DNA from: Algoriphagus sp. TR-M9
Lineage (GTDB): Bacteria; Bacteroidota; Bacteroidia; Cytophagales; Cyclobacteriaceae
DNA length: 64,000 nucleotides
NCBI RefSeq assembly: GCF_027594545.1
Contig: NZ_CP115160.1
Coordinates: forward strand, 248,001 to 312,000
Direction of reading: 5' to 3'
Part shown: piece after piece, positions 1 through 7,816 of the stretch
How the letters are laid out: every line of letters begins with the position of its first letter
How positions within the stretch are numbered: the first letter of the stretch is position 1
Made by a program: the position numbers and the translations under genes
The notes under the pieces: generated by a model
Databases searched by the model: none
Told to the model about the DNA's origin: nothing
The model's input: the letters and a program-made list of their open reading frames with translations, nothing else

Positions 1-982
1 CTGTCACCAAGACTATACTCAAGAGGTCCGGTGTAAATCCTGGCCAGATGGCATCAGCCACCGTAAGGATGGACCCGTCAATGAAAGTTTCGATTTCGTA
101 ATGCTTCTGCGCAGGTACAAAGATGTCATCTCCCCTGAACTCCAGCTTGATCCCCATTCGTCTGAAGGTGTCCGGGATTATGCCCAGACGAGGTATTTGG
201 CAATCTTTGATGGTGATTTCAGATTGGGTCATGGCCGCCAACCCTATGAATGAACCGATCTCAATCATGTCTGGAAGCATCTTATGTGTAGTGCCCCCAA
301 GCTTTTTTACACCTTGGATTTTCAGCAGGTTTGAGCCTACTCCAGTGATTTTTGCCCCCATGCGGTTAAGCATATCACAGAGCTGCTGCAGGTAAGGTTC
401 GCAGGCTGCATTGTAGATAGTGGTTTCTCCTTCGGCCATGCTGGCAGCCATTACGATATTGGCGGTGCCGGTGACAGAGGCTTCGTCCAGCAGCATGTAG
501 CTACCTTTTAGGTCCTGTCCATCTATATGAAAAATCTCGTTTTTGGAATCGTAGTGGAATTTGGCACCGAGTTTTTGGAAGCCTGTAAAATGGGTGTCCA
601 TTCTTCTCCTGCCTATTTTATCGCCTCCGGGTTTGGAAAGTTTGCCTTTGCCAAATCTGGCCAACAACGGCCCAAGTAACATGACCGAGCCGCGGAGCGA
701 TGAAGCCTTTTTCAGGTAATCTTCGGTCTCCATGTACGCTAGATTTACCTCATCGGCTTGAAAGCTATAGGTTTCAGGGCCTTCTTTGGTGACTTTCACT
801 CCCATATCTGACAGCAGCTCGATGAGCTTGTTGACGTCTACGATATTTGGGATTTTTTCGATTGTTACTTTCTCTGGCGTGAGGAGTACGGCGCAGAGTA
901 TCTGAAGTGCTTCGTTTTTAGCTCCCTGGGGAATGATCTCGCCTTTGAGTTTGATTCCCCCATTGACCCGAAAAGATCCCAT
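1..982 (-). CDS. murA: UDP-N-acetylglucosamine 1-carboxyvinyltransferase, C-terminus outside window
   Basis: First committed step of peptidoglycan synthesis: transfers enolpyruvate from PEP to UDP-GlcNAc in the cytoplasm. About 327 codons are present; the family is usually near 430, so roughly the last quarter lies off the window. The N-terminus carries the substrate-binding K22-N23 pair in the motif GAKNEALQ. The flexible catalytic loop reads KPGGDKIGRRR, so residue 121 is Asp where E. coli MurA has Cys115, the residue alkylated by fosfomycin. The ATG overlaps the stop codon of the upstream DUF4290 gene by one base (TAATG), which implies translational coupling. Identity is secure from the length and motifs; drug resistance is an inference. 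Confidence 0.96.
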   Translation of the reverse strand, partial: MGSFRVNGGIKLKGEIIPQGAKNEALQILCAVLLTPEKVTIEKIPNIVDVNKLIELLSDMGVKVTKEGPETYSFQADEVNLAYMETEDYLKKASSLRGSVMLLGPLLARFGKGKLSKPGGDKIGRRRMDTHFTGFQKLGAKFHYDSKNEIFHIDGQDLKGSYMLLDEASVTGTANIVMAASMAEGETTIYNAACEPYLQQLCDMLNRMGAKITGVGSNLLKIQGVKKLGGTTHKMLPDMIEIGSFIGLAAMTQSEITIKDCQIPRLGIIPDTFRRMGIKLEFRGDDIFVPAQKHYEIETFIDGSILTVADAIWPGFTPDLLSIVLVT

Positions 983-1647
983 TAATTTCTACGTTTTTTG
1001 TTGTGGCCGTTTCCCCGGCGTTTATTACTGTGGCTTGACCGCTTGTTTTTGGTGGTTTTGCGATCGTTTTGTAAAGGTAGCTTAAAGTCTCTTCGGGTGT
1101 TGGATTCAAATAGCCCGTTTTCCTTTACTTTCTCCAGGTCGATGTGGAGTTTACCTTTAGAGAGTGTCTTGATATCATCCAGAATGATGGCGTCGTCAAA
1201 ATTGTCCCTGTTCCAGGTCGAATGAAAACTTCGCATCAATTGCCCGATGAAAATAATCGCAGCTTCCTGCTCTTCATCATCTTCGATCTGAATGGCTCCT
1301 TCGATGAGTTTTTCTATATTCCTACCGTAATGCTTGAATTTGATCTCGCTGCTAGGATAGCCTATCGGCAAGGGCTTCTTGCCCAGGAGTTCTTTTTCCG
1401 GCATGGGGAAGGGGGAGTCTACGTCAAGTTTGAAGTCTGACATGATAAACAGGTCATCCCAAAGTTTCTGATCGTTTTCCTGCTTGAGGGAAGGATTCAG
1501 CTGCTTGATGATTTCTATCGCAGTGTAGGCACTTTGTGTGCGCTTCTCACGGTCTTCAATACCCGTGATGTGATCAACGAGTCGTTGAACATTTTTGCCG
1601 TATTCTTTCAAAATGAGTTCTGGTTTGTCTAATTCAATTTGCTCCAT
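982..1647 (-). CDS. DUF4290 family protein
   Basis: A conserved Bacteroidota protein of unknown function, about 221 residues from the chosen ATG. A start 16 codons further upstream is open but would add a hydrophobic leader unlike the rest. The body is acidic and helical (EYGKNVQRLVDHI and a second similar block FKHYGRNIEKLIEGAI). The last 25 or so residues are a very basic tail rich in Lys, Arg, Asn and His that could bind nucleic acid; this is a guess from composition. It overlaps murA by one base and lies just downstream of the helicase gene, so the three are probably cotranscribed. No activity can be assigned. Confidence 0.85.
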   Translation of the reverse strand: MEQIELDKPELILKEYGKNVQRLVDHITGIEDREKRTQSAYTAIEIIKQLNPSLKQENDQKLWDDLFIMSDFKLDVDSPFPMPEKELLGKKPLPIGYPSSEIKFKHYGRNIEKLIEGAIQIEDDEEQEAAIIFIGQLMRSFHSTWNRDNFDDAIILDDIKTLSKGKLHIDLEKVKENGLFESNTRRDFKLPLQNDRKTTKNKRSSHSNKRRGNGHNKKRRN

Positions 1648-1714
1648 ATTGCATCCCACAGTTAGCACTGTATAAGGTAAGGAAAAATTTACCAAAAGGC
1701 AGGGGAGCAGGTGA

Positions 1715-3982
1715 CTAGTCTATAATTCTGAGCTTCGCAAAGCTAAGTAATAATGTCTTTTCACCAAAATGCTCAAACTGAATCGTTGCTTTTCTGTTAA
1801 GTCCTTCTGTTTCAATTTTTTGTACTTTTCCAAAGCCAAATTTCGGATGCTCCACCAATTGCTCCGCCTGCAGATTGTTGGTATTGGAAGGTTTGAAATC
1901 CGGGCTAGGTGTATGTACCTTCATCTGAGTCGGCATCCTGGAGGCAGGTTTTTTCTTTATGCCTATAAACCCAGTAGATTCGCTGCTGCCTGGCAAACCT
2001 TCCCGTCTAAAGGCCCCGGGCATATCTTTAGCAGCCACTTTTTTGTTTACCTTGATGCAATCCGGATTGACTTCCTCCAGAAATCTGCTCGGCTCACAGT
2101 TGAGTAACCTGCCGTATCGATAACGTGTCAGGGCATAGCTAAAGTATAATTTGTCCATGGCACGCGTAGTAGCTACATAAAACAGCCTGCGCTCTTCCTC
2201 CAGATCTTCTCTGCTTTGCATCATCATCTGAGAAGGGAAAAGATCCTCTTCCATTCCCACCACAAAGACCTGCTTAAATTCCAATCCCTTCGACGAGTGA
2301 ATGGTCATCAGCGTGATGGCGTCAGTCGTGTCTTTGTCTCGGTCATTATCCGTCAATAAGGCGATTTCCTGAAGAAATGCACCCAAACTTTTATCTTCAT
2401 TCTCTTCATTGTCCACGTATTCTTTGATGGCATTTAGGAGTTCCTGTACGTTTTCGTAGCGGTTGAGGCCTTCTATGGTTTTGTCTTCATACAGCTCCCG
2501 CAATAGCCCACTTTGCTTGGCTATACTATTGGCCGCTTCGAAAGCATCTTTGCGTTCCACTTCGATTTGGAATGCCTGGATCATAGTGGCAAAGTCCGCC
2601 AGCTGGCTGGCAGCTCGCCCTCCCAGAAAACTGTGCGAATTTTGTACCACCTCCCAGAGCGGCATATCGTGATCAAAGGCAGCGATCAAAAGCTTATCTA
2701 CCGAGGTGTTGCCGATACCCCGCTTGGGATAATTGACTATTCGCTTAAAGGCTTCCTCATCGGAGGGATTGACCGTGAAGCGCATGTAAGCCATGAGGTC
2801 TTTTATTTCCTTTCTTTGGTAAAAGGAAAGCCCACCTACGATTTTATAGGTCAGGTTTAATTTGCGTAGGGCTTCCTCTATGGCTCTGGACTGTGAGTTG
2901 GTTCTATATAAAATCGCAAAGTCACTATTGCTCAGTTTTTTGGTGTTTTTCTCTTCGAAAATAGTCTGAGCCACGATTTTCCCTTCTTCATTATCAGAGG
3001 AAGCTTTGACCAGTTCGATCAGGTCGCCATCATCATTGGAAGTCCAGACTAATTTTTTCAGCTGCGCTTTATTCTTGTCAATGATGGAATTAGCCGCTTC
3101 CACTATATTTTTGGTGGATCGGTAGTTTTGCTCCAGCTTGACCACAAACAGATCCGGGTAGTCCTTCTCGAAATTCAGGATATTCTGAATATCCGCACCC
3201 CGGAAGGCGTAAATACTCTGTGCATCGTCGCCGACTACACAGATGTTTTGATGGACGGCCGCAAGCTTTTTAGTAATCAGGTATTGGGAAAGGTTCGTAT
3301 CCTGAAACTCATCCACCATGACATAGCGGAAGCGTTGCTGATACTTATTCAATACGTCCAGGTGGTCACGAAACAGCACGTTGGTATTGAACAGCAAATC
3401 ATCGAAGTCCATGGCGCCGGCCTTGAATAGCCGGTCCTGGTACCGCTGGTAGATTTCACCCATTTTTGGCTTCATAGCTGCCTCATCGTCTGCTTTGACG
3501 TAAGGGTCATCCTGATAAGCTTTCCAGGTGATCAGGCGGTTTTTGGCTCCGGAGATTCTGGAGAGTACAGCATTGGCTTTATAGACTTTATCATCCAGCC
3601 GCATTTCTTTCACAATGGTTCGGATCAGGGATTTGGAATCATCTGCATCGTAAATCGTGAAATTAGAAGGGTAGCCGATTTTCTCCGCTTCCACCCGCAG
3701 TATTTTGGCAAAGACAGAGTGAAAAGTCCCCATCCAGGTATTGCGTGCATCCAGCCCCACCAGGGATTCTATCCGGTGCCGCATTTCGGCAGCAGCCTTG
3801 TTGGTAAAGGTCAGTGACAGTATACTGAAAGGGTCTACATTTTTAGAGTAAATCAGATGCGCGATCCTGTAGGTCAGTACTCTGGTTTTGCCAGATCCTG
3901 CACCTGCGATGATCATCACGGGTCCGTCTGTATGTTCTACAGCTTCTCGCTGAGGAGGGTTTAAGCCTTCGAGGTAATCCAT
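1715..3982 (-). CDS. UvrD/PcrA-type superfamily 1 DNA helicase
   Basis: ATP-dependent 3'-5' DNA helicase of repair and replication, 755 residues, close to the usual UvrD/PcrA length. Visible motifs are the Q-motif region LNPPQREAV at residues 7-15, Walker A AGAGSGKT at 26-33, Walker B VDEFQDTN, motif III GDDAQSIYAFRGA, motif IV QNYRST, and motif VI RRLFYVATTRA. The C-terminal 50 residues form the small Tudor-like domain typical of PcrA (HPKFGFGKV). Which of UvrD, PcrA or Rep it matches best cannot be settled from sequence alone, so no symbol is given. It is followed after 67 bases by the DUF4290 and murA genes on the same strand. Confidence 0.95.
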   Translation of the reverse strand: MDYLEGLNPPQREAVEHTDGPVMIIAGAGSGKTRVLTYRIAHLIYSKNVDPFSILSLTFTNKAAAEMRHRIESLVGLDARNTWMGTFHSVFAKILRVEAEKIGYPSNFTIYDADDSKSLIRTIVKEMRLDDKVYKANAVLSRISGAKNRLITWKAYQDDPYVKADDEAAMKPKMGEIYQRYQDRLFKAGAMDFDDLLFNTNVLFRDHLDVLNKYQQRFRYVMVDEFQDTNLSQYLITKKLAAVHQNICVVGDDAQSIYAFRGADIQNILNFEKDYPDLFVVKLEQNYRSTKNIVEAANSIIDKNKAQLKKLVWTSNDDGDLIELVKASSDNEEGKIVAQTIFEEKNTKKLSNSDFAILYRTNSQSRAIEEALRKLNLTYKIVGGLSFYQRKEIKDLMAYMRFTVNPSDEEAFKRIVNYPKRGIGNTSVDKLLIAAFDHDMPLWEVVQNSHSFLGGRAASQLADFATMIQAFQIEVERKDAFEAANSIAKQSGLLRELYEDKTIEGLNRYENVQELLNAIKEYVDNEENEDKSLGAFLQEIALLTDNDRDKDTTDAITLMTIHSSKGLEFKQVFVVGMEEDLFPSQMMMQSREDLEEERRLFYVATTRAMDKLYFSYALTRYRYGRLLNCEPSRFLEEVNPDCIKVNKKVAAKDMPGAFRREGLPGSSESTGFIGIKKKPASRMPTQMKVHTPSPDFKPSNTNNLQAEQLVEHPKFGFGKVQKIETEGLNRKATIQFEHFGEKTLLLSFAKLRIID

Positions 3983-4369
3983 TTTTTATTTGATTCAAGA
4001 ACCAAGATCAAAGAATCAAGATTCAAGTAGCTAGTATCAAGATTTAGGTGTCAGGACTTTATTGTCAAATATCCAGTTTTAATTATTATATATCCGCTTT
4101 TCTGCCAGTAAGGAGGCCATAGCAATATAGCACTGTTAAACTTTAGAATTGAGGCCACTTCAGCCTGTCGTGCTCCTGAGAGAGTCTTCGGTCTTCCGGC
4201 CAGATAAGCGAAGGATCTAAGGTGACTGGCATCATTGCGGATCATCATTTAAATTATATATCCAGTCCAATGTAGATCTAAGAGCCAAGAATCGCGAATC
4301 AGGAGACAGGGAGATAGAGGGGCTGTCTGGCGCTTATCACTTTAAACATTCACACTTTTAATTTTAAAC
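3983..4369. other. Intergenic region with degenerate A+T-rich repeats
   Basis: A 387-base gap between the helicase and acyltransferase genes, both read on the minus strand. It holds short, degenerate AAGA/TCAAG-type runs near 3995-4045 and the MITE-like repeat listed separately at 4090-4247. A 65-codon open frame on the minus strand inside it coincides with that repeat and has no recognisable domain, so it is not called. No clear terminator was found. Confidence 0.6.
4090..4247. repeat. MITE-like intergenic repeat, copy A
   Basis: About 158 bases whose two ends are shared with a second copy near 23.4 kb. The left block starting at 4090 matches 23368 at about 22 of 27 positions. The right block starting with ACTGGCATCATT at 4225 also recurs there. 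The tips ATCCGC and GCGGAT and the inner GCCAGT/ACTGGC form an imperfect terminal inverted repeat, 14 of 18. An interior 18-mer at 4144-4161 recurs exactly at 52191-52208. It has no coding capacity of its own, so it is best explained as a non-autonomous repeat. Confidence 0.55.
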
Positions 4370-5209
4370 TTATATTTTCCAGCGCTTGTGACTCCAAAGG
4401 TATAGATCCGGCTGGTTTCTGATGTTTTCTTCCAGCCTTCGGCAAAATTCATCGGTGATGCTGTGTGCAGCATGCTCCGTGTAGGGAGGCTCCGCCAGCT
4501 TTTCAAACTCAAAACGATAATGTCCGCGCTTCACCTTGGTGATGGTGCCAAAGAAAACCGGTAGCTTCATCTTCTTTGCCAATACTTCCCCACCTTCGAA
4601 AAACAAAGCAGGACGGTTCATGAACTCACGGGTGTACCTGCTGTCCGAAACCGGAGGTCGCTGATCAGCTGCCAAATGTACAATTCTAGGTTGGCTGCGC
4701 ATAGTAATCATACTTCTTCGAAAAGCCTTCTTCTCCGTCATGATTCCGCCAAAATGTGTCCGGATTTTTAACATCAACTGGTCAAAGAAGTCATTGTTCA
4801 GCTTGAGGTACACCGTCTCCGCATCCACTTCTGTGTGAAGTGCCACTCCGAGTATGGCCATTTCCCAATTAAAGATATGCCCTGCCATCATCAGGGAACT
4901 TGTACCGGCTTTCACCGGAGCATCTACGATTTCCTGGTTTACTACCTGAAACCTTCGCCGCAGTTCTTCTTCCGAAATGGTCAGCATTTTGATGGTTTCG
5001 GCAAAGAATGCATCGGTGAAATTCCGGTAGAATTTGTTTCGGATTTTTTTTCGCTCTTCCGCAGATTTCTCCGGAAAAGCAAATTTCAGATTCTCATCAA
5101 TGACCTTTTTGCGATAGCTGATCACATACCTGGCGATCAGATATAGCAGATCCGAAAATAGATATAATACAGGCAGAGGAAGCCTGGAAAGCATTCTGAA
5201 GAAAAACAT
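4370..5209 (-). CDS. Lipid A biosynthesis acyltransferase (LpxL/HtrB family)
   Basis: Inner-membrane enzyme adding a secondary acyl chain to lipid A, or a related lysophospholipid acyltransferase. It has 279 residues, slightly short of the usual 290-310. An N-terminal hydrophobic stretch (residues 10-30) anchors it. The catalytic HX4D/E motif is seen as GHIFNWE with H111 and E116, followed by RIVHLAADQRPP and the late block PALFFEGGEVLAKKM typical of the family. Divergent to the sigma factor gene, with about 120 bases between starts. Which acyl position it serves cannot be told. Confidence 0.9.
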   Translation of the reverse strand: MFFFRMLSRLPLPVLYLFSDLLYLIARYVISYRKKVIDENLKFAFPEKSAEERKKIRNKFYRNFTDAFFAETIKMLTISEEELRRRFQVVNQEIVDAPVKAGTSSLMMAGHIFNWEMAILGVALHTEVDAETVYLKLNNDFFDQLMLKIRTHFGGIMTEKKAFRRSMITMRSQPRIVHLAADQRPPVSDSRYTREFMNRPALFFEGGEVLAKKMKLPVFFGTITKVKRGHYRFEFEKLAEPPYTEHAAHSITDEFCRRLEENIRNQPDLYLWSHKRWKI

Positions 5210-5319
5210 ACGCCTATGTCAGGGTGGAATCTAAGGCCGGGAACAGCCAAACCATGGAACAAAATAAACGAAATCGAACGAATTCTTTCCGATTCCTAGT
5301 TATAAATTGACCCAATTGT

Positions 5320-5327
5320 TACTTTTG
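5320..5327 (+). promoter_or_regulatory. Possible Bacteroidota -7 element (TACTTTTG) of the ECF sigma gene
   Basis: TACTTTTG fits TAnnTTTG and lies seven bases before the chosen ATG at 5334, so transcription would begin almost at the start codon and give a leaderless message. No good TTTG box is found about 19 bases upstream, so support is weak. Confidence 0.3.
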
Positions 5328-5333
5328 AAACTT

Positions 5334-5927
5334 ATGTCGGAAGTTCAGCGCAGAAAATATTCTCAGGAAGAGAAAAATGCCATCTTCGATGGAGAGTTTA
5401 TGCCTCACATAGACTCCATGTACAATTTTGGCTACAGGCTCACCTTTGATGAGGATGATGCCAAAGACCTTGTGCAGGATACTTACCTGAAGGCCTATCG
5501 TTTTATCAACTCATTTGAGCAGGGTACCAATGCCAAAGCTTGGCTTTTCAGGATTCTGAAAAACAGCTTTATCAATGAGTACCGCAAGAAATCCAAGCAG
5601 CCCGCAAAGGTGGATTATCAGGAAGTTGAAACTTATTACAACTCGGATGATGTTCACTACCAAAGCACTAGCGATCTGCGGGCCGAGTCCGTAAAGGATA
5701 TGCTAGGAGATGAGATCTCAAATGCGCTCAATAGCCTTGCGGTGGATTTTAGGACAGTGATTATCCTTTGCGACCTGGAAGGTTTTACTTATGAAGAAAT
5801 GGCGAAGATTCTGGATATCCCTATTGGGACAGTAAGATCCAGACTGCACCGAGCGAGGAATCTTTTGAAAGAAAAACTTCAAGGATATGCCCAGAATATG
5901 GGCTATAACACGGACGAAGAGGAATAA
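5334..5927 (+). CDS. ECF-type RNA polymerase sigma-70 factor
   Basis: Alternative sigma factor of about 197 residues that directs RNA polymerase to a specific promoter set. Region 2 is visible as FDEDDAKDLVQDTYLKAYRF followed by AKAWLFRILKNSFINEYR. Region 4 is DLEGFTYEEMAKILDIPIGT with the helix-turn-helix end VRSRLHRARNLLKEKL. The ATG at 5334 is preferred over an in-frame TTG nine codons earlier because region 2 alignments start just after it. A cysteine-containing small protein follows 15 bases downstream and is probably its anti-sigma factor. The regulon and signal are unknown. Confidence 0.93.
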   Translation: MSEVQRRKYSQEEKNAIFDGEFMPHIDSMYNFGYRLTFDEDDAKDLVQDTYLKAYRFINSFEQGTNAKAWLFRILKNSFINEYRKKSKQPAKVDYQEVETYYNSDDVHYQSTSDLRAESVKDMLGDEISNALNSLAVDFRTVIILCDLEGFTYEEMAKILDIPIGTVRSRLHRARNLLKEKLQGYAQNMGYNTDEEE

Positions 5928-5942
5928 TTAAAAATATTACCC

Positions 5943-6215
5943 ATGGAAATGAATGACAACCCATCCGGAGAGCGAAAGATGCAGTGCAGCGACGAAAACA
6001 GATGTTTTGAGTTGCTGGAAAGCATTTTAGACGGAGAACTGCAGGATTCCGGCAAGGAAGTCCTCAAGGAAAAGTTAGCCAAGTGTCAGCCATGCTTTGA
6101 GCATTATCACCTGGAGCAGGCTATCCGGGATGTATTGAAAACAAAGTGTACCAAACACGCCGTTCCTACTGAACTGGCTGATAAAATCCGCCAGCAGATC
6201 CAGGAGATAAAGTAA
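5943..6215 (+). CDS. Putative zinc-binding anti-sigma factor
   Basis: A soluble protein of 90 residues immediately after the ECF sigma gene. It carries scattered Cys and His residues (MQCSDENRCFELL near 13-25, KCQPCFEHYHLE near 67-78) arranged like the small zinc-finger anti-sigma proteins related to RsrA/ChrR. It has no membrane segment, so it would act in the cytoplasm by holding the sigma factor until a redox or metal signal releases it. The role is inferred mainly from gene order and the CxxC motif. An internal ATG at 5979 is an alternative start. The next gene, gmk, begins three bases after the stop. Confidence 0.75.
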   Translation: MEMNDNPSGERKMQCSDENRCFELLESILDGELQDSGKEVLKEKLAKCQPCFEHYHLEQAIRDVLKTKCTKHAVPTELADKIRQQIQEIK

Positions 6216-6218
6216 AGC

Positions 6219-6791
6219 ATGACACAAGGTAAAGCCATTATTTTTTCAGCCCCTTCTGGATCAGGGAAGACTTCACTGGTGAAGCATCTGATCCAAAATA
6301 TCCCAAATCTGGGATTTTCCATATCTGCATGCACCCGTGATAAGCGGGGCAGGCACGAAGTCCACGGCAAGGATTACTACTTTTTGACCCAGGAACAATT
6401 CAAAAAACACATTGACAACGATGACTTCATCGAATGGGAAGAAGTCTATGCGGGCAACTTCTACGGCACACTGAAAGAGGAGATCCAAAGAATCTGGGAT
6501 TCCGGCAAAGCAGTGATCTTTGATGTAGACGTGAAAGGCGGGCTAGCGCTGAAAAAGTATTTTGGTGAGCAAGCGCTGGCCATATTTGTGAAAGTACCGA
6601 GCTTAGAAGTACTCAAGACCCGACTGAACGACCGGGGCACAGAGACGGAGGAATCCCTCTCCCGTAGAATATTTAAAGCAGAGTTTGAGGCCAAGTTTGA
6701 GCCACAGTTTGATGTGACAGTGGTGAATGATGAGTTTGCGAAGTCCAGTGCCGAGGCAGAATACCTGGTCCGGGAATTTATAGCACGATAG
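6219..6791 (+). CDS. gmk: Guanylate kinase
   Basis: Converts GMP to GDP with ATP in the cytoplasm, supplying GTP and dGTP synthesis. It has 190 residues, the normal length. The P-loop APSGSGKT is at residues 11-18, the GMP-binding segment SACTRDKRGRHEVHGKDYYF follows, and the lid-adjacent R-rich helix (LSRRIFKAEFE) lies near 145. It starts three bases after the anti-sigma stop and ends four bases before nadD, so it lies in the same operon. Confidence 0.97.
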   Translation: MTQGKAIIFSAPSGSGKTSLVKHLIQNIPNLGFSISACTRDKRGRHEVHGKDYYFLTQEQFKKHIDNDDFIEWEEVYAGNFYGTLKEEIQRIWDSGKAVIFDVDVKGGLALKKYFGEQALAIFVKVPSLEVLKTRLNDRGTETEESLSRRIFKAEFEAKFEPQFDVTVVNDEFAKSSAEAEYLVREFIAR

Positions 6792-6795
6792 GATT

Positions 6796-7362
6796 GTGAA
6801 AGTAGGCTTATACTTCGGTTCCTTCAATCCCATCCATATCGGCCATCTGATCATCGCCGATACCCTGCACGACCGAACCGATCTCGATGAGGTGTGGTTT
6901 GTGGTCAGTCCGCAAAATCCGCTGAAAAAACGTCAGTCTTTAATCCACGAGTTTGACCGTTTGCGTATGGTGGAGCTGGCGATTGAGGACAATTTTCATT
7001 TCCGGGCCTGTGATGTGGAGTTTGCCATGCCTAAGCCCAGCTACACCATCGATACCCTCGCCTATCTGACTGACCAATACCCACAGCACCAATTCTGCTT
7101 ATTTTTAGGTTCTGACAATCTCAGCCAGCTAAAGCGCTGGAAGAATTATCAAACTATCTTGGATGACTATGAGATTTTCGTCTATCCGCGTCCGGGTGAG
7201 GCCAAGACTTTTGAGCATCCGAATATCAAACTGATCGACGCTCCACTTCTGGATATCTCAGCGACCTTTATTCGCAAGTCTATCTTGGCTGGCAAATCTG
7301 TCAAATACCTACTTCCTGAAGGGGTATCGGATTATATTCGGGACAAGAAGTTGTATTTGTAA
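6796..7362 (+). CDS. nadD: Nicotinate-nucleotide adenylyltransferase
   Basis: Adenylates nicotinate mononucleotide in NAD synthesis; 188 residues, normal length. Nucleotidyltransferase motifs are visible: GSFNPIHIGH with HIGH at residues 14-17, FCLFLGSDNLSQLKRWKNY in the middle, and the late ISATFIRKS (family ISSTxIR). The start is GTG at 6796; no better ATG exists. The last 34 bases (7329-7362) recur at 8972-9005 with only three third-position differences. The gene itself is intact and ends at the left edge of the A+T-rich island. Confidence 0.96.
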   Translation: MKVGLYFGSFNPIHIGHLIIADTLHDRTDLDEVWFVVSPQNPLKKRQSLIHEFDRLRMVELAIEDNFHFRACDVEFAMPKPSYTIDTLAYLTDQYPQHQFCLFLGSDNLSQLKRWKNYQTILDDYEIFVYPRPGEAKTFEHPNIKLIDAPLLDISATFIRKSILAGKSVKYLLPEGVSDYIRDKKLYL

Positions 7363-7548
7363 GTCGGTAATCATTTGAATTCAAGCTATTTGTATTTTAC
7401 ATCTACTTTTACGTTGTGTAAACTATTTTTAAGTTATTTTCAAACTAATCCTTGCGATTAAAAAAAAAATAATAAACTTATACCGAAGTCTTAAGTGAGA
7501 CCTGATTCCGGCCGGGATTTTTTAAACAATCATTAACTATTTTCTATT

Positions 7549-7764
7549 ATGAAAAAATTATTATTTGGAATGGTCTTTATGGGGGATATGATGTTCAGCA
7601 GTTTAGGTGTTGTGGCACAAGTAGAAGAAGAACCATGTCCACCTGGCAGTCCTACTAATTCTTATGGAGGGGTTTGTTGTGCCTCATCCAGATCATGTCC
7701 ACATCCTTATGCTGGACTAATTGCAGCGTCTTCATGGACCAGCTGTGTATCGACTTGCTCTTAA
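7549..7764 (+). CDS. Small secreted cysteine-rich peptide
   Basis: A 71-residue precursor. Residues 1-24 form a signal peptide (Lys-Lys, hydrophobic Met/Phe/Leu core, likely cut after VVAQ). The mature part of about 47 residues has six Cys in the pattern C-CC-C-C-C, an even number compatible with three disulfides, and is rich in Ser, Pro and Gly. In Bacteroides, short secreted NVEALA-type peptides are encoded beside six-bladed propeller lipoproteins, and the same arrangement occurs here with the next gene. The peptide lacks an obvious NVEALA motif, so membership is not claimed. Function is unknown; a secreted signal, toxin or surface ligand are all possible. Confidence 0.7.
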   Translation: MKKLLFGMVFMGDMMFSSLGVVAQVEEEPCPPGSPTNSYGGVCCASSRSCPHPYAGLIAASSWTSCVSTCS

Positions 7765-7770
7765 TTTTTA

Positions 7771-7799
7771 AAAGTAGGAGACTACCTCTCCTACTTTTT
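7771..7799 (+). terminator. Hairpin between peptide and propeller genes (terminator or attenuator)
   Basis: AAAGTAGGAG at 7771-7780 pairs perfectly with CTCCTACTTT at 7788-7797 around a seven-base loop and runs into a T tract. It starts seven bases after the peptide stop and ends 18 bases before the propeller ATG. It would make the peptide the abundant product, with the propeller made only by read-through. Confidence 0.75.
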
Positions 7800-7816
7800 C
7801 TCCTTTAAAAACCTAT

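Noticed and set aside
4051..4248. 65-codon minus-strand open frame in the helicase-acyltransferase gap
   Set aside because: Coincides almost exactly with the MITE-like repeat and has no domain or protein-like composition.
7500..7530. CCGGCCGG palindrome with T run upstream of the peptide gene
   Set aside because: Stem has no proper loop and lies in the leader; could be regulatory, but too weak to call a terminator or riboswitch.
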